Shown: in pieces, positions 24,389-32,491 of the stretch
Numbering within the stretch: the stretch's first letter is position 1
How the letters are laid out: every line of letters begins with the position of its first letter
Program-made: the position numbers and the translations under genes
Assembly: GCF_036555685.1 (NCBI RefSeq)
Contig: NZ_DATBKY010000161.1
Coordinates: 5,596-69,595 of the forward strand
Reading direction: 5' to 3'
Length of the DNA: 64,000 nt
Origin: Actinophytocola sp036555685
Lineage (GTDB): Bacteria; Actinomycetota; Actinomycetes; Mycobacteriales; Pseudonocardiaceae
Notes under the pieces: model-generated
Told to the model about the DNA's origin: nothing
What the model saw: the letters and a program-made list of their open reading frames with translations, nothing else
Database searches by the model: none

Positions 24389-24850
24389 TCACGGGCGACC
24401 GACCGGGCCTTCAGGCAACCAGTCGGCGAGGTAGGCGTCGAGATCTGGCCGCCGCGGCTGCAACAGGTGGCGCACCCACGCGGAGCGCTCGTGCGCGAGC
24501 GCGGGTAGCTCCCACACGCAGCCGATCAGCGGCTCGGTTAACTCGCTGAAGCTCGTGGGCGCGGCGAGTGACGCGTTGGCCGCGCGGCAGTGCAGGATCG
24601 CCTCCTGGACCCAGGAGTACAGGTTGAGCCAGAGCGCGTCCACTCCCTTGTGCAGCACGGAGAACGCCACCTGGGGCGTGTCGTCCACCGCCGCGGCCGC
24701 GGGCAGCAGCTTCGGCAGGAACTGCTCGGCCGCGGTCAGCACCGGCTCCCCGATCGGCTCCTCGCGCACGGTCACGCGGTACTGCTTGACCTGCCACCCG
24801 GATACGGTGACCACCCCGCCGGGACGCAGGTGACGTTCGTCGAATCCCAT
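24389..24850 (-). CDS. Conserved-looking protein of unknown function
   Basis: 153 residues from ATG 24850 (MGFDERHLRPGG); a further ATG 10 codons upstream is possible. No signal peptide, membrane helix or known catalytic motif is visible. Striking stretches are GWQVKQYRVT near the start, GVDALWLNLYSWVQEAILHC in the middle and the Trp/Pro-rich end with LIGCVWELPALAHERSAWVRHLL. I have the impression of similar actinobacterial proteins but no assigned role. It is cytosolic by composition. The APH-like gene, transcribed the same way, lies 39 bp upstream, so the two may be one transcript. Confidence 0.6.
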   Translation of the reverse strand: MGFDERHLRPGGVVTVSGWQVKQYRVTVREEPIGEPVLTAAEQFLPKLLPAAAAVDDTPQVAFSVLHKGVDALWLNLYSWVQEAILHCRAANASLAAPTSFSELTEPLIGCVWELPALAHERSAWVRHLLQPRRPDLDAYLADWLPEGPVGRP

Positions 24851-24889
24851 GTGCCGCAGGCTATCCGCGGGCACCGACAATTTCGCGCG

Positions 24890-26089
24890 TCAGCGGAAGG
24901 CGGGGTAGAGCGGCAGCGGTTCGTCGGTGCCGAACCGCTCGCGCAGCGCCGCGCACATCCGGCTCGCGTGCTCGGCGACGTCAGCGAGCCGGGCCACCTC
25001 CGCGTCCACGGCGAGGCGGCGCCACCGCTCGACGAGCACCAGCGTGTCGGGTGGTGTGTCGGCCAGCGCCGAGGAGTGGGACTGCGCCGCCTCGGGCCGG
25101 GAGAAGAACTGCCAGGTGGTGAGCCACACCCAGAACAGCTGGGCGTCGAGCAGCCGCGGCAGCAGCACCGAGTCGTCGTCGAGATCAGGCCAGACGACCC
25201 GCACCTCCGCGCGCCAGCCGGCCAGCATCGCGTCGGTCATCCCGGCGGGCAGCGCGAACGGGCACCAGCAGGACGGGAACGGCACGCGCAGGTACGCCGC
25301 GTCGAGGATCGCGTTGCGCACGCAGCCGCCCTCGAAGTCGAGGAACCGCACTCCCCTGTCGGTGATCAGGTTGTTGTCCGGACACGAGTCCGACGGGCTG
25401 AACGCGCGGTGCCGCCCGGTCTCCATGAGCCGGCGGCTCTTCGCCGCGTGCTCGACCGCCTGCGCCGGCGTCGGCAAACCGAGCTCCGACTCAAGCAGCG
25501 CGGGCAGCTCCTCGAGCGCCGTCGCGCCGTCGACCGCGAGCGGATCCTTGAGATCGGGCGGGGTCAGCCGCCGCTCCAGCGCGTCGAAGTCGGCCTCCCG
25601 GCCCGCGGTCGTCGCGTGCAGGCGGCCCAGCGAACGCGCCCACGACAGCAGCGCGCGCTCCGCACCCCGCGCGTCGTGACCGAGCAGCTTGTCGGCGAGC
25701 GTCGGCGCGCCGCCGAGATCCTCGAGCACGACGAGCCGGCTGTCCGGCGCGTGCGCGAACAACTCGGGGCACATCCGGTCCTCGGACGCGAGCGCGGTGA
25801 ACAACTGGTAGCTCGCCGCCTCGCGGACGAAGCTGTCGCAATGCCGCTCCGGCGGCTCGAGATAGCGCTTGAGCACGAGCGTGCGCGGCAGCGAGAAGGG
25901 GCTTGCCGCCACCCGCACCCGCAGCACCACTGACCGCTCGCTGCCGCCGAGATCAACGGGTTCGGACAGCTTGATCTTCGCGCCGAATCGCCGGCTGAGC
26001 ACCGACTCCGCCGCGACAACGGTCGCCAACACCTCGGGATCCGCTTCGCCACCTACAGCCGGTGGGTCGGCGGCGGTTTCCACACTCAT
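24890..26089 (-). CDS. Aminoglycoside-phosphotransferase-like kinase
   Basis: 399 residues from ATG 26089. A bilobal kinase-like fold: the N-lobe strand VVLRVRVAASPFSLPRTLVLKRY includes the ATP-binding Lys, LVVLEDLGGAPTLADKL is the hinge, SPSDSCPDNNLI the catalytic loop and VRFLDFEGG the metal-binding Asp. In the catalytic loop the Asp and the Asn five residues on are present, but the usual His two residues before the Asp is replaced. The substrate is unknown and resistance cannot be inferred. GAGGAG directly touches the ATG; the GTG two codons later would be spaced correctly and may be the true start. Confidence 0.8.
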   Translation of the reverse strand: MSVETAADPPAVGGEADPEVLATVVAAESVLSRRFGAKIKLSEPVDLGGSERSVVLRVRVAASPFSLPRTLVLKRYLEPPERHCDSFVREAASYQLFTALASEDRMCPELFAHAPDSRLVVLEDLGGAPTLADKLLGHDARGAERALLSWARSLGRLHATTAGREADFDALERRLTPPDLKDPLAVDGATALEELPALLESELGLPTPAQAVEHAAKSRRLMETGRHRAFSPSDSCPDNNLITDRGVRFLDFEGGCVRNAILDAAYLRVPFPSCWCPFALPAGMTDAMLAGWRAEVRVVWPDLDDDSVLLPRLLDAQLFWVWLTTWQFFSRPEAAQSHSSALADTPPDTLVLVERWRRLAVDAEVARLADVAEHASRMCAALRERFGTDEPLPLYPAFR

Positions 26090-26209
26090 CTCCTCAGACC
26101 CTACTCCCGCTCCTAGCACCGACCGTAGTCGTGTCCATCGATCAAGTAGCCAGTGATTCGGGGACAAATAACGAAAACAGGTTCATGTCGAGTACATTGC
26201 GACCGGAAG

Positions 26210-27151
26210 TCAACCGGCCGAGAGCGGCCGGCCCGCGTCGCGGCTCCGCCACGAGTCCCGCCGGAGGATGAGCACCACGGCGGCGGCCACGACGATCCCC
26301 ACCAGGTTGACAGCGAGCTGTCCCACCGACTGCCCGAAGCGACCCCACTCGCCGAGAATCGCGGCAACGCTCGCGTACCCGGCGGCCGGCACGGTGGTGA
26401 CCGAGATGAACACGCCGACGAGTGCCGCGGACTTGGCGGAGGTCATCGACAGCATGCCGGCGGCGCCGGCGAGCAGCGCGACGATCAGCGACCACGGCCC
26501 GACGTCGTAGACGAAGTCCACCTGGTGCTCGCCGAGCAGCGCGCTCGTGTTGAACATGCCCGCCGCGTTGCCGGCCAACGTGCCCAGCGCGGTGATCAGC
26601 ATCGCGGCCGGGAAGCCCACGGCGAGCGCGGCCACCGCCCGCCGCAGCAGGTCCCAGCGCCGGCGCACCAGCCCGACCGCGATCGCGGCGAGCGGTCCGA
26701 ACTCCGGACCGACGACCATGGCGCCGACGATCGTGACCGGCGAGTCGGTGATCACGCCGACCGCCGCCAGCAGGCACGCGATCGACAGGAACGCGACGAA
26801 CGTGACGTTGAGCCGCGACTCCTCGCCGGTGCGGGCGAGCAGCTCCTCCCATACGACCGCGTCAGCCGGGTCTCCCGGCGCGTCCTTCTCCGCCCGGTAC
26901 GCCGCGTCGGACAGGGCGGTGTCGATCTCCTCCAGCGTGATGCCGCCGGAACGGTCGACGCCGAGCTCGCACAACGCGGAGATCACATCGTCGGCCGACT
27001 CCCGGGCGACGTCCGCCTCGACGACGTCGCCGGCAGGGGCGATGGCCGCGCCGGGCAACCTGACGAGGTGCGTCGCGCCGGCGTGCCCGGTAAGCAGCCC
27101 GACGACGTCCTCGGTGACCGCCGGCGGGCTGATGACCCGCAGGTGCAGCAC
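26210..27151 (-). CDS. DUF389 family membrane protein
   Basis: 313 residues. A soluble N-terminal region (about 1-110) with ACT-like features is followed by a helical core that matches DUF389: SPVTIVGAMVVGPEFGPLAAIAVGL, a helix pair, then TSAKSAALVGVFISVTTVPAAGYASVA. About six membrane segments. Function unproven; the family is sometimes annotated as a hydrophobic-domain transporter. The GTG start is 3 bp past the aspS stop, so it is cotranscribed with aspS. Confidence 0.88.
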   Translation of the reverse strand: MLHLRVISPPAVTEDVVGLLTGHAGATHLVRLPGAAIAPAGDVVEADVARESADDVISALCELGVDRSGGITLEEIDTALSDAAYRAEKDAPGDPADAVVWEELLARTGEESRLNVTFVAFLSIACLLAAVGVITDSPVTIVGAMVVGPEFGPLAAIAVGLVRRRWDLLRRAVAALAVGFPAAMLITALGTLAGNAAGMFNTSALLGEHQVDFVYDVGPWSLIVALLAGAAGMLSMTSAKSAALVGVFISVTTVPAAGYASVAAILGEWGRFGQSVGQLAVNLVGIVVAAAVVLILRRDSWRSRDAGRPLSAG

Positions 27152-27154
27152 CGG

Positions 27155-28945
27155 CTACTCCGTGGCAGGCGCCGGTTTCGCCGGTTTCACATCGACACCG
27201 GCCTCCTTGCGCTGCGCGGCGGTGATCGGCGCGGGCGCGTTGGTCAGCGGGTCGAAGCCGCCACCGGTCTTGGGGAACGCGATCACGTCGCGCAGCGACT
27301 GCTCGCCGGCGAGCAGCATGACGATGCGGTCCCAGCCGAACGCGATGCCGCCGTGCGGGGGCGGGCCGTACTTGAACGCCTCGAGCAGGAAGCCGAACTT
27401 CTCCTCGGCCTCCCCAGCGGAGATGCCCATGACCTCGAACACGCGCTTCTGCACGTCGGCTCGGTGGATACGGATGGACCCGCCGCCGATCTCGTTGCCG
27501 TTGCAGACGATGTCGTAGGCGTAGGCGAGCGCGGCCGCCGGGTCCTCCTCGAAACGGTCGATCCAGTCGGGGTTGGGCGAGGTGAACGCGTGGTGCACGG
27601 CGGTCCACCGGCCGCCGCCGACCGCGACGTCGCCGGCGCTGCGGGCGGCCTCGGCCTCTTCGAACAGCGGAGCGTCGACCACCCAGACGAACGACCAGGC
27701 CGACTCGTCGATCATGCCGAGCCGGCGGCCGATCTCCAGCCGCGCGGCGCCGAGCAGGGCGCGGGCGTCGGACGGGGTGCCGGCGGCGAAGAAGACACAG
27801 TCGCCGGGCTGGGCGCCGGTGGCCTTGGCGAGACCCTCGCGCTCGGCCTCGGACAGGTTCTTCGCGACCGGTCCGCCGAGCGTGCCGTCCTCGGTGACGA
27901 GCACGTAGGCCAGGCCCTTGGAGCCGCGCTGCTTCGCCCACTCCTGCCACGCGTCGAGCTGGCGGCGCGGCTGGTCGGCGCCGCCGGGCATGACGACCGA
28001 GCCGACGTAGGGCGCCTGGAACACGCGGAACGGCGTGTCGGAGAAGTAGTCGGTGAGCTCGGTCAGCTCGAGCTCGAAGCGCAGGTCGGGTTTGTCGGTG
28101 CCGAAGCGGGCCATCGCCTCCGCGTAGGTCATCCGCCGGATCGGCAGCGGGATCTCGTGACCGGCGAGCTCGCGCCACAGCGCGGCGACGACCCGCTCCC
28201 CGAGCGCGATCACGTCGTCCTGCTCGACGAAGCTCATCTCGATGTCGAGCTGGGTGAACTCGGGTTGGCGGTCGGCGCGGAAGTCCTCGTCGCGGTAGCA
28301 GCGGGCGATCTGGTAGTACCGCTCGAGGCCGCCGACCATGAGCAGCTGCTTGAACAGCTGCGGCGACTGCGGCAGCGCGTACCAGGAACCGGGCTGGAGT
28401 CGCGCCGGCACGAGGAAGTCGCGGGCACCCTCGGGCGTGGAGCGGGTGAGTGTGGGCGTCTCGACCTCGACGAAGTTCTCGTCGTGCAGAACCTCGCGTG
28501 CGATGCGGTTGGCCTCGCTGCGCATGCGCATGGCGCGCGCCGGACCGGGCCGGCGCAGGTCGAGGTAGCGGTGACGCAGCCGGACGTCTTCCCCGACCGT
28601 CAGGTGCTCGTCGAGCTGGAACGGCAGCGGGGCCGCCTCGCTCAGTACGTCGAGCTCGTTGACCAGCACCTCGACGTCCCCGGTGGCGATCTCGGGGTTC
28701 TCGTTGCCCTCGGGTCGTCGCGACACCTCGCCGGTGACCTTGACGCAGTACTCGGCGCGCAGCTGGTGGGCGCGCTCGGCCATCTCACCCTCGCGGAACA
28801 CGATCTGCACGACGCCCGACGCGTCGCGCAGATCGATGAAGATGACCCCACCGTGATCGCGCCGGCGCGCCACCCAGCCGCTGAGCGTGACGGTCTGTCC
28901 GGCATGGTCGGCGCGAAGCGTCCCGGCCTCGTGCGTGCGGATCAC
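27155..28945 (-). CDS. aspS: Aspartyl-tRNA synthetase
   Basis: 596 residues. An N-terminal OB anticodon-binding domain (WVARRRDHGGVIFIDLRD), a class II core with LPQSPQLFKQLLMVGGLERYY split across motif 2 (FRADRQPEFTQLDIEMSF), a bacterial insertion domain, and motif 3 GIAFGWDRIVMLLAG. It charges tRNA-Asp; in actinobacteria it may also charge tRNA-Asn for amidation, which this sequence alone does not settle. I chose GTG 28945 (MIRTHEAGTLR), the family start. It is divergent from the XRE gene, with DUF389 coupled behind. It equals Rv2572c in order. Confidence 0.97.
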   Translation of the reverse strand: MIRTHEAGTLRADHAGQTVTLSGWVARRRDHGGVIFIDLRDASGVVQIVFREGEMAERAHQLRAEYCVKVTGEVSRRPEGNENPEIATGDVEVLVNELDVLSEAAPLPFQLDEHLTVGEDVRLRHRYLDLRRPGPARAMRMRSEANRIAREVLHDENFVEVETPTLTRSTPEGARDFLVPARLQPGSWYALPQSPQLFKQLLMVGGLERYYQIARCYRDEDFRADRQPEFTQLDIEMSFVEQDDVIALGERVVAALWRELAGHEIPLPIRRMTYAEAMARFGTDKPDLRFELELTELTDYFSDTPFRVFQAPYVGSVVMPGGADQPRRQLDAWQEWAKQRGSKGLAYVLVTEDGTLGGPVAKNLSEAEREGLAKATGAQPGDCVFFAAGTPSDARALLGAARLEIGRRLGMIDESAWSFVWVVDAPLFEEAEAARSAGDVAVGGGRWTAVHHAFTSPNPDWIDRFEEDPAAALAYAYDIVCNGNEIGGGSIRIHRADVQKRVFEVMGISAGEAEEKFGFLLEAFKYGPPPHGGIAFGWDRIVMLLAGEQSLRDVIAFPKTGGGFDPLTNAPAPITAAQRKEAGVDVKPAKPAPATE

Positions 28946-29164
28946 GGCGTGCTCTCTCCTGTCGGGACTTCTATGGAACGAGAGCAGGCTAGCCAACCGT
29001 CACATGGTCCGGTCCAGCAGGTTTACGGGGCGTACCATCACCGTATGCAGTAGCCCGATCACACGCGGATTTGACGGGATGGCTACCACGGCATCGCGTC
29101 AACCCGTAAGGTGTCGGTTACCAGGTGGTAGGAACGCTGGGGGGCGAAACGCAGGGAGACCACG

Positions 29165-30169
29165 ATGGGTGGCGGCGCGACTCGCGAACCAGTTCGGGAA
29201 CTGCACCGGGCAACCAATGGGGACGTCCGACGTGCCCTCGCCTCCCACCCTGCCGACAACCTCGCGGCTGATGCCTTTCCCACCGCGCTTCGCCAGGCGA
29301 TTCAGGCCAGTGGCTTATCCCTCGACCGCATCCAGTACCGGCTGCGCGCGCGTGGCGTGTCGGTCAGCGTGACCGCCCTGAGCTACTGGCAGTCCGGCCG
29401 GCGCCGGCCGGAGCGCGCCGAGTCGCTCGCGGCGCTCGGCCACCTGGAGTCGGTGCTCGGCGTTCAGCCGGGCTCGCTCATCGCGCTGCTCGGGCCGCCG
29501 CGGCCGCGCGGCCGCGTGCAGCGCGAGTCTTCCCGGCTGCCGATCGAGGCACTGTGGCCCGAGCGTGAGCCGGTCTCGAAGCTGCTGAAGCGGATCGACT
29601 TCACGACCGAGACCGCCCTGACCAAACTGAGCCAGCACGACCGGATGGATGTCGCCGTGGACCGCGGCGAGAAGCGCATCGCCGTACGCCAGGTCGTACG
29701 AGCCGAACGCGACGGCGTCGACCGGACCGTGATGGTCTACGACCTCGAGCGCATCGGCCGGCCGTTCCCGGAGATCACCGCACTGCAGTCGTGCCGCATC
29801 GGCCGGGTCGCCCGGGACGAGGCCGCGGGCCTGATCGCCGCCGAGATCGTGCTGGAGGCTCCGTTGGCTCGCGGCGACACCGCGATCGTCGACTACGCGC
29901 TGAACCACCCCGGTCCGCCGTTCTCCCGTGGCGATGACAGCTATTGCCGCAAGTTCACCACTCCCGTTCGTGAGTTCGTACTGGAGCTGCGCTTCGACCC
30001 ACGCGCGCTGCCTGCGTACTGCGAGCTCTACACGGTGGACCCGGACGAGCAGACGACCACCCGCCGCAAGGTCGACGTCAACGCGGCCGGCGAGGCACAC
30101 GCGGTGGCGCTCGACTTCGGCCCGGGCACGTTCTGCGTGCGCTGGGACTGGCCTCGCGACCGCACCTGA
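29165..30169 (+). CDS. XRE-type transcriptional regulator with unknown C-terminal domain
   Basis: 334 residues. After a 35-residue lead, a helix-turn-helix region (about 38-90: ALRQAIQASGLSLDRIQYRL to ALSYWQSGRRRPERAES) matches the XRE class. The remainder (about 120-334) is beta-rich, with no motif I recognise, and could bind a ligand or serve in oligomerisation. The ATG is preceded by AGGGAG six bases away. It is divergent from aspS over a 219-bp gap. Its targets are unknown. Confidence 0.75.
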   Translation: MGGGATREPVRELHRATNGDVRRALASHPADNLAADAFPTALRQAIQASGLSLDRIQYRLRARGVSVSVTALSYWQSGRRRPERAESLAALGHLESVLGVQPGSLIALLGPPRPRGRVQRESSRLPIEALWPEREPVSKLLKRIDFTTETALTKLSQHDRMDVAVDRGEKRIAVRQVVRAERDGVDRTVMVYDLERIGRPFPEITALQSCRIGRVARDEAAGLIAAEIVLEAPLARGDTAIVDYALNHPGPPFSRGDDSYCRKFTTPVREFVLELRFDPRALPAYCELYTVDPDEQTTTRRKVDVNAAGEAHAVALDFGPGTFCVRWDWPRDRT

Positions 30170-30276
30170 CGAGCCGTCAAGGCGAGTCAGTACAGTAATG
30201 AGACGGTCGAGTAACTCGGTTCGCGCCCGCTAAGGGCTCCGCACCGCCGGCAAGGCCATCAGCGCAGCACCACTGC

Positions 30277-30330
30277 CACCGGCCAAAGCCACTCGCGTGC
30301 CGCCCCTCGCACCGGCCAAGCCCACTCGCG
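30277..30330. repeat. Short imperfect direct repeat
   Basis: CACCGGCCAAAGCCACTCGCG at 30277-30297 recurs at 30310-30330 with two differences, a 33-bp period. It lies in the noncoding gap between the XRE gene and the radical SAM gene. No function is suggested; it could be a remnant of a duplication. Confidence 0.5.
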
Positions 30331-30410
30331 CCAGGACCAGCAGAGCCGAAGCAACCACCCACCCCGGCCCCTCCGCGCCCGGACACCCGGACACTCCGGA
30401 CGCTCGGAAG

Positions 30411-32330
30411 TCAGAGCAGCTCCAGCTGCTCCTGCTGCACCGGCGCCGCCTGTTCCGGGATGGACACCAAGCTGCCCTCGGGCCAGGTGGGCTCCGTTCG
30501 CGCCTCGCGCGCCTCCTTCGCCGCCAGGCCGTGCCGACGTAACAGCGGTCCCACTCGCCGTCCCAGCCACCGCCGGTAGCGGATGTCGGCGTTCGAGCCG
30601 CGGGCGTAGATCTGGCGGTAGCTCGGCACCAGCTCCGGGTGTTCGCGGGCCAGCCACTCGGCGAACCACTCGCGGGCGCCCGGACGCAGGTGCAGCGGCA
30701 GGACAGTGGCACCGCTGGCTCCGGTCTCGGCGATCGCCGCCAGCAGGGTGTCCAGCCGCTCGATCGTGTCGGTCAAGCCCGGCAACACCGGCGCGACGAA
30801 GACGCCGCACGGCAGGCCCGCCTCGGTGATCTTGCGGACCAGCTCCAGCCGCGCCTGCGGGCTCGCGGTGCCCGGCTCGAGGCTGCGTTGCAGCTCCCGG
30901 TCGACCAGTGCGATCGACACGCCCAGACCGACCGGCACCTGCTTGCTCACCTCCGCCAAGAGCGGCAGGTCCCGCGACAACACCGTGCCCTTGGTCAGGA
31001 TGTTGAACGGCGTGCCGCTGTCGGCCAGTGCGCGGATGATCCCCGGCATCAGCTTGTACCGGCCCTCCGCCCGCTGGTACGGGTCGGTGTTGGTGCCCAT
31101 CGCCACGTGTTCGTGGGTCCAGCGTGGTGAGCGCAGCTGCGCGGTGAGTACCTCGACCGCGTTGACCTTCACGATCACCTGGGTGTCGAAGTCGTGGCCG
31201 GCATCGAGGTCGAGGTAGGTGTGCGAGTTGCGCGCGAAGCAGTTGTGGCTCACCACGCCGTTCGCGATGAAGTCGCCCGTGCCGGTGGTGATGTCGAACA
31301 GCGGCAGCTCGAGGCCGAGCGGCTCGACCGTCTCGATGCCCAGGCGCTCAGCTGCCCGCAGCGCCACGCCGGACAACTCGGCGGCCCCGGTGCGCGCCGG
31401 GTCGACGGTGTGCAGGAACCGGAGGTACTCGGGTAAGCCGCCGAAGAGACGGACCCGCTGCACGCCGCTGCGAAGGCCGAGCTCGTCGAGCACGAACCGG
31501 AAGTTCAGGCGTAGCAAGGCATCGCTGATCAGGCTGACGTTGGCCCGGCTTGCGCGCGCGACGCGCAGGTGCCCGCGACCGAACTCACCGTCCACATCGA
31601 AAACAGCCGCGAGGTATCCCTTGTGCCACTCCTCGCTCGGCACAAGGGGTCGCTCGATCGGCAGGCTGATCGGCTCGTCGCCGGTCAGGTAGTCCCGGGC
31701 GCGCTCGAGCACCCGGGGATCGGTCGGCTCGCCGTCGCCGTTCGCGATGCCGGAGAGGTAACCACAGCGGTAGTCGAGCAGCCCCTTCGGGCCCGAGGCG
31801 AACCCACCGGTGCCGACCAGCTTGTCGCCGGTCGCCAGCACGGTCCGGCGGCGGTCCTCTTTCTCGGCCACGTGCCGCCAGCCGCGGTCGGTCAGGAAAC
31901 GGTGGTCGCCGCTCGCGATCAGCTGGGTGCCGTCGCGGAGGGTGAGCCGGTACGCGGGTTTGACCGTGGACCAGTGCGCGAGGACGCGCGTGGTGACGTA
32001 CCGGCGGCGGTTGCCGCGTCGCTCGGTGCCGTAGATCAGGTCGCCGACCTGGAGCTCGGCGAGCGGCCGGGTTCGCCCGTCCGCCATGAGAATCGGCGTG
32101 TCGCCGGCGAGGCAGTACCGGCACGCGTGGCTGCACCCGCGGTACGGGTTGACCGTCCAGCGGAACGGCATCGGCGAGGCGCCGGGCACCTTGTTCAGCA
32201 CCGACTTCGCGCGCACCTCGTGGAAGACGATGCCGCTGAACTCGGGCGTACGAACGCTGCGCACCAGGCCCGGCAGGCCGGGTAGTGTTTGCTGTTGTTG
32301 CTGGTCGACACGCTGGCTGTCCCATCGCAC
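30411..32330 (-). CDS. Rv2578c-family radical SAM protein containing an intein
   Basis: 639 residues from the GTG at 32330 (MRWDSQRVDQ). The exteins match the Rv2578c family, relatives of spore photoproduct lyase: NPYRGCSHACRY before the insertion and CFARNSHTYLDLD after it. Joining them restores CxxxCxxC (Cys66, Cys70, Cys364), the radical SAM cluster motif. The spliced protein would have 348 residues, close to intein-free homologues. MGTNTDPYQRAEGRY and GTPFNILTKGT are further family motifs. Family function is not proven; DNA repair has been suggested and the family is LexA-regulated in M. tuberculosis. A perfect LexA box lies just upstream. It is a single gene. Confidence 0.93.
   Translation of the reverse strand: MRWDSQRVDQQQQQTLPGLPGLVRSVRTPEFSGIVFHEVRAKSVLNKVPGASPMPFRWTVNPYRGCSHACRYCLAGDTPILMADGRTRPLAELQVGDLIYGTERRGNRRRYVTTRVLAHWSTVKPAYRLTLRDGTQLIASGDHRFLTDRGWRHVAEKEDRRRTVLATGDKLVGTGGFASGPKGLLDYRCGYLSGIANGDGEPTDPRVLERARDYLTGDEPISLPIERPLVPSEEWHKGYLAAVFDVDGEFGRGHLRVARASRANVSLISDALLRLNFRFVLDELGLRSGVQRVRLFGGLPEYLRFLHTVDPARTGAAELSGVALRAAERLGIETVEPLGLELPLFDITTGTGDFIANGVVSHNCFARNSHTYLDLDAGHDFDTQVIVKVNAVEVLTAQLRSPRWTHEHVAMGTNTDPYQRAEGRYKLMPGIIRALADSGTPFNILTKGTVLSRDLPLLAEVSKQVPVGLGVSIALVDRELQRSLEPGTASPQARLELVRKITEAGLPCGVFVAPVLPGLTDTIERLDTLLAAIAETGASGATVLPLHLRPGAREWFAEWLAREHPELVPSYRQIYARGSNADIRYRRWLGRRVGPLLRRHGLAAKEAREARTEPTWPEGSLVSIPEQAAPVQQEQLELL
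31242..32114 (-). mobile_element. Intein with LAGLIDADG homing endonuclease domain
   Basis: 291 residues (73-363 of the host protein). Splicing blocks are clear: CLAGDTPILMADGRTR starts with nucleophile Cys73 (block A), SGDHRFLTDRGW is block B, and FDITTGTGDFIANGVVSHN ends in His-Asn (blocks F and G), followed by Cys364 as the +1 nucleophile. Between them are two dodecapeptide motifs, CGYLSGIANGDG (189-200) and GYLAAVFDVDG (238-248), each keeping its acidic residue, so both splicing and homing may be active. The intein codons sit in frame with no stop. Confidence 0.92.
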
Positions 32331-32339
32331 GATCGCTAG

Positions 32340-32366
32340 TCGAACACACGTTCGAACGCCTGTCAA
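32340..32366 (-). promoter_or_regulatory. Perfect LexA (SOS) box with -35 upstream of the radical SAM gene
   Basis: TCGAAC-N4-GTTCGA at 32340-32355 fits the actinobacterial SOS box consensus TCGAAC(N4)GTTCGA at all twelve defined bases. It lies ten bases before the GTG. TTGACA (minus strand, 32361-32366) is directly upstream, so the box occupies the promoter spacer, where LexA would block RNA polymerase. Confidence 0.85.
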
Positions 32367-32491
32367 ACGCGATCACTCAACCGAGCGACGCCCGGCGAAA
32401 TTGTCAGACCCCCGCTCTAGCTTCGGCGCCATGACCAGCACGCCGCCCCGCCGACGGGCCCTTATCACCGCGCTTGCCGAGGCCGTGCCGA

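Noticed and set aside
30172..30410. Pro/Ala-rich open frame after the XRE gene
   Set aside because: It is generated by a GC-rich stretch with a 33-bp repeat, runs into the radical SAM gene antisense, and has no start signals.
31242..32114. Intein region read as a separate endonuclease gene
   Set aside because: It is in frame with both host halves, has no own start, and carries canonical splice-junction residues at both ends.
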